A DNA stretch of 64,000 bases from NCBI RefSeq assembly GCF_052857255.1, contig NC_135498.1, forward strand, positions 159,573,124 to 159,637,123, in the 5' to 3' direction. The position numbers were made by a program, and so were the translations under genes. Under the pieces are notes generated by a model. That model saw nothing but the letters and a program-made list of their open reading frames with translations, was not told where the DNA came from and searched no databases. Within the stretch, counting starts at the first letter, position 1; each line of letters starts with the position of its first letter. Positions 56,950-64,000 of this stretch are shown here, piece after piece. The DNA is from Amblyomma americanum. Taxonomy: Eukaryota > Arthropoda > Arachnida > Ixodida > Ixodidae.

Positions 56950-57775
56950 TTCACATGGTGCCTGCGTCGCTGCCCTCACACCGCGAAGAGCTAATCTGGA
57001 CCACCCGATTTTCACCGCTCGTTGACGGTGATCTCGACATGGTTCACCGCACACAGGCCCTTGTACTGCTCAAGCAGTTTCGCTCATCATTTGATCACCA
57101 GTCAACTTCTTTTGGGCTGTGCGACCACTGTCCTGTATCACATCACTGGTTACCTCTCCGCCAGTGCACCTACCGTGTGTCGCATCACTGAGCACGTTGA
57201 TGACACGCTGCAACGTGGCATTATTCAACCATATTCTTGTCGTTAATCCTCCTCTTTCTGCTCGTTAAAAAAGCGGAGTATGGATTCAATTTGGCGTGGA
57301 CTATCGCTGATTGAACAAAATTATGGGCAAGGACGTCTGCCCGCTGCCCTGTATTAATGATGCCCTTGAGTGCTTGCAAGGCGCCGAGTTCTATCCCTTG
57401 GATCTGCGTTCTGGATATTGGCAAGTCCCGCTGGCTGAGTCCGATCGTCGCAAAAATGCTTTCGTCATCCTTGACGACCTGTATGAATTCACCGTGATGC
57501 GATTCGCCTTCTTCAATGCTCCCGCTGCGTTTGAGCGAATGATGGACATCACCTTGCACAGTCTCAAGTGGAATATGCATTTTTGATGATGTCGCGCTCT
57601 CGCCCGATTTTGCGATGCACCTCAATTGCTTGCACCAGATATTCAGATGCCTCACAAGTGCTGACCTTCAACTTAATCTCAAAAAACATCACCTTGCGTC
57701 TAGGAGGCTGACGATATTCGGCCACCTCGTCTACAAAGACGGCATCCTGCTAGATCCTGCTAATTCTAACTAATT
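56950..57775 (+). pseudogene. Ty3/gypsy reverse-transcriptase fragment
   Basis: Pieces in several frames: LLKQFRSSFDHQSTSFG, DTLQRGIIQP, then DALECLQGAEFYPLDLRSGY and WQVPLAESDRRKNAF (57311-57586), then one frame over DLQLNLKKHH and LTIFGHLVYKDGI. These are the order and motifs of the palm domain, but the catalytic YLDD region is damaged. No LTR was found next to it. It ends abruptly where a CR1 begins. Confidence 0.83.
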
Positions 57776-59122
57776 CTAGAGTCCTTTGAACAAAAACTTT
57801 TCACTCTCGGCATCTTTATTGATTTTTCGAAAGCGTTCGATTGCATCAATCACAGCATAATGTTGGCGAAACTCGAACACTATGGTTTTCGCGGAAAATT
57901 TCATCAAATAATTACCTCATACCTTAGTTGCCGTGTCCAACAAGTAACAGTAGACAACGAGTCATCAAATTTTATACATCTGTCTTCTGGTGTGCCGCAA
58001 GGCAGTATATTGGGACCGCTGCTTTTGCTTCTTTATGTAAACGACATAGTCTGTATAAGTAAACTTCCAACTTTTGTCATATACGCAGATGACACCACTC
58101 TATTTTTCCGATCAGCACATGTGCGAGATCTTGAACAGCAAGCTACAGATTGTTTGCAGAAACTTCACGAATGGTCTGAGTCCAATTCACTGATCATAAG
58201 CACTGGAAAAAGCAAAGCTGTACTTTTTAGACCTCGTAATAAGGATCCTGCTGTCTCACAAGTTCATTTAAAAATGGGTTCCTCAGTCATTCAAATAGTT
58301 CCTACGGTCAAAAGCCTAGGAGTGCTTTTTAATGAAAGTTTATCATGGGTTGAAAACGTTGAAAAAGTCAGGGACAAGTTGTCCACGGCTGCTGGTATGG
58401 TGTCCCGCCTGCGATACCTCTTTCCAAAGCATATTAAGCTGATGCTGTACAACGCACTGTTTTCCTCTGTTGCTAACTATTGTATTTTGGTCTGGTGAAC
58501 AACATCATTTACGAATATCAAACGGTTGCATTTACTTCAAAAGAAAATTGTTCGAAATATTGTTAAGGCTTCACGTTTTGAACATACGGAACCAATCTTT
58601 GCATCGCTTCGCATCACCCCCCTTCCCCAAGTCTTTGAATCTATACTACTGAGGCGGTATACAACAAGTATTATAAAAAATAATCTATTTATGGTGCACC
58701 TGTCGAATTTAAAATGTAAAGAACTGATGTATGCCACCCGTACTGGTTTCACATGATTCGTGCCAAAAACGCGTACGAATTATGGTCGCCAAATGCTTCC
58801 ACACACTCTTCCGTCCTCATTAAATAAGGCATCTAAATTTGTGTGCACTTAGGTACCGTGAGAGTTATACTTATTACCAACTGAGAGTTGTACTTATTAT
58901 TTGTATTTTCTTTCCTGTATGCTTACTTGCCGTTTTATTTTATTTTCATATTCATGTAATGATCCTGTTATTAACATATATGACACCCTGTATACCATCC
59001 TGATGCTGCTGTCAAGTCATTGTAGGGTGCGTCGACCCCTGTCAAGCCTTCTCTCCGGCTTTTTGTCGACGCACCCAACATCCTCAAGATGCTGAATAAA
59101 TTGAATTGAATTGAATTGAAAT
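57776..59122 (+). mobile_element. CR1-like LINE, 5'-truncated
   Basis: The 3' end is AATAAATTGAATTGAATTG (59095-59122), the short-repeat tail seen in tick CR1 elements. The 5' end begins inside the reverse transcriptase (IFIDFSKAFD). Clean coding stretches suggest a fairly recent copy. Confidence 0.85.
57783..58755 (+). pseudogene. CR1 reverse transcriptase, C-terminal two-thirds
   Basis: The frame at 57860-58498 contains GVPQGSILGPLLLLLYVNDI and YADDTTLFF (YADD at 58082-58093, intact). It stops at 58498; the thumb and tail continue one frame over (58526-58756, LLQKKIVRNIVKASR). One frameshift near 58490 and the missing endonuclease make it inactive. Confidence 0.85.
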
Positions 59123-59439
59123 TCCGTGCTGTGGCAGACTTACCTAAACCGACTTCTACAAAAGAGCGTAACCAGGGTCTGCTGGCGGGACAGATCTGAG
59201 CGACTGCGAATTATTGACAAGTAACGCTAATGACCATTTACCCTAAATGACATCCAGACCACCAAGAAGCAGGGCAGTGGAACTGTCGCCCCCTAAAGAA
59301 GAAAAGCAGCTTCCTGCCGGTGTTTATTCAAAATCAACCGACACCTCCCGACTTAATTTGCCCCCCAGGAAACTGGAAAAGCCCCGTACGCCAAGGGACC
59401 CCTCACATACACCCACGATACGGCACCTAGAGTAGCTAC

Positions 59440-62400
59440 GCTAGTGGTACACGCACTAACAGCCATATCGGACGACCTCCACTTCTGTGAAGATCTATCT
59501 AGTCGTCACCGAAATAATCTCACAAAAAAGAACGAAGTAGAGCGCGTTCATCCTAAACCTTTAGAGTCCCCCAAGAAACACGCAATAAGGTTGCGAGGAA
59601 ATTTCAGCATAATGCACACGCATAGTAGAAAAGAACACCCTAATTATTAGGGGGGGGGGGGGAGAATAAAAGGCTGTACACACAGCATGGGGCTACCTCA
59701 AGGACACCCCGAAAGGAACCAACCTGTTGGAAGCAGCTGAGCACCTGGACGACTGTCTAATGACGGAGTTCATGTCTCCCATTAGAACAAGAAACAGTGT
59801 TAGCAGACGCCTCTCAGACCGAGCTTTCACGAAAAACATAAGACACTGCACATGGTCCAATTTCAAAGAAACTATGGCCAGCGATCACAAAATCCTTAGC
59901 TCCTCCTTAGCGATAGCCCACATGAGGCAGACTATTGGCTCTACAATAATAATGAATGGGGATAAATTCGGGAATATTAAACCGCCAGAATGCGGCATCA
60001 AAACAATTGAAGATTGGGTTAGAAACATAAAAGATGCTCAAATAAAAACTACCCAACTCAACCAAACGACAACAGAAACACCCGAGGAAGACACACATCT
60101 CCATTTATGGAAAGCCCGAAAGGTCTAGTAAACTGATGGAAAAGGCTAGGATTAAATAGGAAACAAGAATTAAAAATAGCAAAGGGGACGACAGAAGCCC
60201 AGGAGTATGCTATAAAGCTCAGCAGGTAAAATTGGGCACAGTTTTGTTACTCGCTGAAAGGTACCCTAAGTACGGCAAAATATGGTCTATGTTACGATAT
60301 CTAATAGACCCATCCAGTTAGATCGGACTCATGCAGGACACTCCATTCAGTAGCCCACAAATTCCAGCTCGTGGACGCAGGTTTAATAACATCCATCAGC
60401 AAAAAATACATAGCAGAGCTCTACTGCTTGCAAACCAGATACGAGGGCCAGCCAAACCCCTCACTTGACTCCCCCATAACACCGGCAGCGGTCTACACAG
60501 CAGCCCGTATGTCGACAAGGAACACTGCCCCGGGAGGTGACAGGGTCACAAACGGCATAATTAGGAATCTCAGCACCGACCACATGACGGACCTAACCAA
60601 GTAGATCAACGAAGAACTGTGGGAGAAGGACCAGCTCCTGTCGGCCTTGAATCAAGCGAACATCATCACTATACCTAAGGCAGGAAAGCCTCAAGCTATT
60701 GAGAGTCTTTGTCCAATCTCCAGCACTTATTGAATGGGAAAGCTCTATGAACGAGTAATCCACCTGAGGCTTCAAAATTACATAGGCAAAAGCAATCAAT
60801 TTCCTTCCGGCGTTCTGGGCTTCTGCAAGACTCTGCTCGCAAGATGCCATCCTCCGTATTAAGGAAGTCATAAATGCCATCCTTAAATACGGCGAAAACC
60901 TCCTCTCCGCACTAGACTTGAAAGGAGCACTCGACAAAATCGACCACCGCACCATATTACAAGAGTTAAAGAATACCAACTACTGAAGGCCTTCGTCTCG
61001 GATCGCAGAGCCACCAAAGGAATACAAAAGATCCGGTCACCCAAGGCGCCCATGCCCAACAAAGGCACGCCGCAGGGCTGTAGTATCTCCAGTGCGGTTC
61101 GACATAGGAGTGCTCAACTTTGCTAAAAAGCTCAACTCGCGAATATGTCGGCTTCACCTTCTACGCCGAAGGCATCATCATAATGGCTACATAGGGATCC
61201 TTGTCGCAGGTATGGTCGAATAATATGCTGAAGAGAGCGGTATTCAATGCTTCCTGGAGAAATTCGAACTTATTAGGCTATGATTAAAAGGCCTTGGAAG
61301 AAATTGAAATCCACCTAGGAAACGAAAAAATTCAGGAAGAAGAAAAAATCAGTTCTGGCGATGCGGTTACAAAGCAATCTGAGAGCGGATTACAAAAATC
61401 AAAACTCTCAAGGCCACGGTTAAGCAAATATCAAGAATGATTAGAAGGGTACCCTGGCATTGGAAAGGAATAAGGAGAAAAGCCACCGTCTGCCTGGTCC
61501 AAGCACTAGTCGTAAGTAGAATGACCTACAGGGTCCCCAAGCAAGAGATCAGAATCGCTAATACAAGGGCCATTAACACCACCATAACAGAAGCCTATAA
61601 AACTGCCCTAAATACCTCACCGAAGACATCAACGGTACGTCTTTGGGCATTCGGAGTACACAACAGCTTCGTGGAGCTCAGGGAGGCAGTTCTAGAGGGT
61701 CCAAAAAAAACGCCAATCACAACACCAATGGGCAGGGATACACTGAGAAGACTGGGCCTATGGCAGGCACTACGAACTAGTGAGAGCAAGGCCCAAATTT
61801 TGACACCTGCAAGAGAGAAGATCTACATAAGCCAGATACCCAGACACATGCACCACGAACGGCAGAAGAGTAGGAGGAGAGTCAGAGTCAAAGCACTGGC
61901 AAACAAAGTTATCAGAAGAACCTGAAGCGGCATTCGTGGACATCGGGAATATGCCGAGCCAGACAGGTTCGCAATTCCTGCGGTTGACAACCAGAAGAGG
62001 CCTGTTATCAGGGCTTCATTCAATGCCAAGGGTCGTGCGGAAGCGGAATCACTGGCCTTAGCCTTAGCCATCACCATCAACACTCAAAACCAACAGGGGA
62101 AGTCATCGCACGGCAAGCACACTATTAAGTGCCCCCCCCCACACACACACGCACACGCACGCACACACAGAATGACATGAACACCTTGCCACAGAGGCCT
62201 AGCCGGAAACGAGGTAGCGAATGTTCGAGCCCGAGCTCTCACAAACCAAGCTGATCCCCATCCATACCCCACCCCCTCCTATGACCGTATGGTGACGGGC
62301 TAGAACACCTTAGGCTAGAAAGAAGACATTTCACATCGCCACACAAGCAACTGTGCTCATCAGATGCCACTGACTCCAGGAGGATAGAAAGGAACACATA

Positions 62401-62710
62401 TCCAAGTCTTCAAACCTTGCACATATCACAAACACACAGTAGCCAAGTTACTGTCCTTAGTTGGGAGCTAGCCCAACTCTCTACTATAAATCTTGGGAAT
62501 GCCAGGACAAACCGGACAAAATGTGCCATACCAGACACACGAGCAGTGGGAGGAGGCCCAGACGAGGAAAAATCTGGGTCCGTATTCCGATTTTGGGTCA
62601 CAATAAAAAGCGTCATAATCTGCCGCAGCGGGCATACCTGGTTGGTCAAAGCTCCGGAACCGGTGCAGTGGTCCAGATGCAGCGAAAAGAGTAGGAAAAC
62701 CGGAGGGTGA
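59440..62710 (+). pseudogene. LINE ORF2 remnants
   Basis: Endonuclease end: HTAWGYLKDTPKGTNLLEAA, RTRNSVSRR, AFTKNI and SDHKILSSS (59670-60000). Reverse transcriptase start: TRNTAPGGDRVTNGIIRNLS (60510-60570), IITIPKAGKP and GKLYERVI. Thumb: VCLVQALVVSRMTYRVP and FGVHNSFVEL (61437-61925). RNase H: GRAEAESLALALAIT and GLAGNEVANVRARALTNQA (62030-62255). C-terminus: EQWEEAQTRKN. The YADD region (about 61155-61170) is damaged. Confidence 0.8.
62132..62170. repeat. C run and (CA)n microsatellite
   Basis: Ten Cs followed by alternating CA with some CG, inside the RNase H remnant; an expansion within the dead LINE. Confidence 0.85.
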
Positions 62711-62766
62711 CGTCAAACACATAGCGTACGCAGTAGATGCTGGACAGCCAACATGGCGCCGCCCTC

Positions 62767-63086
62767 TAATAATAATAATAATAATTGGTTTTTGGTGGAA
62801 AGGAAATGGCGCAGTATCTGTCTCATATATCGTTGGACACCTGAACCGCGCCGTAAGGGAAGGGATAAAGGAGGGAGTGAAAGAAGAGAGGAACAAATAG
62901 GTCCGTAGTGGAGGGCTCCGGAATAATTTCGACCACCTGGGGATCTTTAACGTGCACTGACATCGCACAGCACACGGGCGCCTTAGCGTTTTTCCTCCAT
63001 AAAAACGCAGCCGCCGCGGTCGGGGTCGAACTCGGGAACTCCGGATCAGTAGTCGAGCGCCCTAACCACTGAGCCACCGCGGCGGG
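62767..63086 (-). mobile_element. tRNA-derived SINE, full length
   Basis: Best-preserved copy: (TAA)n tail at the left (62767-62784); on the minus strand box A TGGCTCAGTGGTTAGGGCG (from about 63076) and box B AGTTCGACCCC. The body gives the family consensus used for the other copies. Confidence 0.9.
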
Positions 63087-64000
63087 GCTGAAGTGGTGCC
63101 TCTTGCTTCGAACTGAATTCGTCGATGTTAATGCGTTTTTCGGCCCGTGAACTGGCTATAAACTGGGTACGAGACTTTCGATTCGTCTTGTCTTGTATAT
63201 AACAAATTGGATAGACGATAAATTCGGCCTGTTTTTTATTTCGTGGGACGATTCAGTAGATCCTAGGCCTAAAGAGCACCGGTTTGTTGCAGAAATCGTT
63301 CTCTTCTTTCAAACTGGATGGCGCCACTATCAGCGAGTTATCTCGTCTGCGTATGTTAATTGATGTGATAGAAAGTAGAATGACCCGCAAAATACTTGCA
63401 TTTACTGTGCGCAAACGTGCATTTTCTATCCTAGAGCTCTCAATTAGCTTTTGAAGCGTCCTGCATCATGATCGAGTGTAATGTCTGCCAGCGTAAAACC
63501 AGTCACGTGCACGGATGGTCAGTCGCCAGCGACGCGCTGCTACACCTAAGCGGTTGACATGCCAGACATGGTTTTTGGTTCCCCTTACGGTTCTCGATAG
63601 CCGCGGTGGTGTGGCTCTGCATCACTGAGCTCGCGAGTTGGCTTGCAAGTTATTTTTAGGGCGCCAATGGGCATGCGTGAGCTTCGTACCATGGAGAACC
63701 TATGTAAACTTCGTCTACGAAGTCTGCCAACGCATATACCGAGAGAAACACAGCAAGAAGATTTTCTTAGCTCATCTCTTTTATTTACTTGCAGTGCCTG
63801 CATAAAATGAATGAAAAAACGTAAATTACCGTCTGCAAAACCGACTGATCACAGCACCAATTTACGTTTAGCGATGTTGCAGACGGCAAGTCGTCTCGAC
63901 GTCTTGGTTCAGCCCGGCGCGAAGCGCACATTGTGAAGCGAGTGAGTGCATGCTACAAATTTCCGCTCCGTTCCCTTTTCCTCAGATAAAATGTAAAACG
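63087..64000. other. Nothing recognised
   Basis: No gene, RNA or repeat was recognised in the last 914 bases; short frames only. Confidence 0.45.

Larger units (their letters stand above)
59130..62760 (+). mobile_element. I-like LINE with RNase H, decayed
   Basis: Plus-strand fragments in order: endonuclease, reverse transcriptase, thumb, RNase H, C-terminal WEE tail. A SINE abuts its right end. Many stops and shifts; 5' ORF1 is represented at most by 59247-59435. Same family as 49569-49990. Confidence 0.8.

Noticed and set aside
62132..62170. (CA)n tract as a regulatory element
   Set aside because: It is a microsatellite expansion inside a dead LINE RNase H domain.
1..64000. CRISPR array or bacterial operon
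   Set aside because: No regularly spaced identical short repeats; coding pattern, introns and SINEs are eukaryotic.

Overview
This is nuclear DNA from an arthropod, most likely a hard tick (Ixodidae, probably a metastriate such as Rhipicephalus, Dermacentor, Haemaphysalis or Amblyomma). The case rests on many tRNA-derived SINEs of the Ruka type, a dense mix of RNase H-bearing I-like LINEs, RNase H-free LINEs and CR1 elements, Ty3/gypsy LTR elements, and one spliced host gene with long introns. There are no bacterial-style operons, no CRISPR array and no convincing functional tRNA or rRNA gene.

Layout. (1) 1-8000 holds the only confident host gene: the last two coding exons of an SLC16/monocarboxylate-transporter-like MFS protein, 4391-5353 and 7229-7350, with matching splice phase; its 5' exons lie outside the window. 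(2) 7788-13500 has three SINE or short-repeat pieces and a decayed I-like LINE on the minus strand. (3) 15007-24420 is one minus-strand LINE split by a 4.3-kb plus-strand Ty3/gypsy-like LTR element (17917-22248) with a 5-bp target duplication. (4) 24421-27120 is largely unrecognised but ends in a compact promoter-like module with a 44-codon basic ORF. (5) 27477-36337 looks like a degraded LTR element interrupted by a minus-strand LINE (28431-33760), itself interrupted by a SINE with a 12-bp target duplication. (6) 36367-49570 is a mosaic of LINE tails, SINEs, a family of L2/CR1-like LINE (full-size body plus a shorter copy), a 576-bp foldback element, a solo LTR and a charged coiled-coil ORF with a plausible splice acceptor. 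(7) 49569-54830 has LINE pieces, including a gag-like ORF1 with two premature stops. (8) 55835-63086 has palindromes, a gypsy reverse-transcriptase fragment, a CR1 tail, an I-like LINE and a SINE, all abutting.

Nearly every retroelement ORF here is broken by stops or frameshifts, so most of the sequence is a fossil record of nested insertions. I did not find an intact undescribed multi-gene system. The most original signals are structural: LTR termini that differ between the two LTRs yet stay self-complementary, a large foldback element, overlapping mutually exclusive hairpins, a miRNA-sized imperfect hairpin, a CRE/TATA/initiator module with its own small ORF, and a repeat with pol III boxes at its 3' end. 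Family names come from motif recognition by eye, without database comparison.
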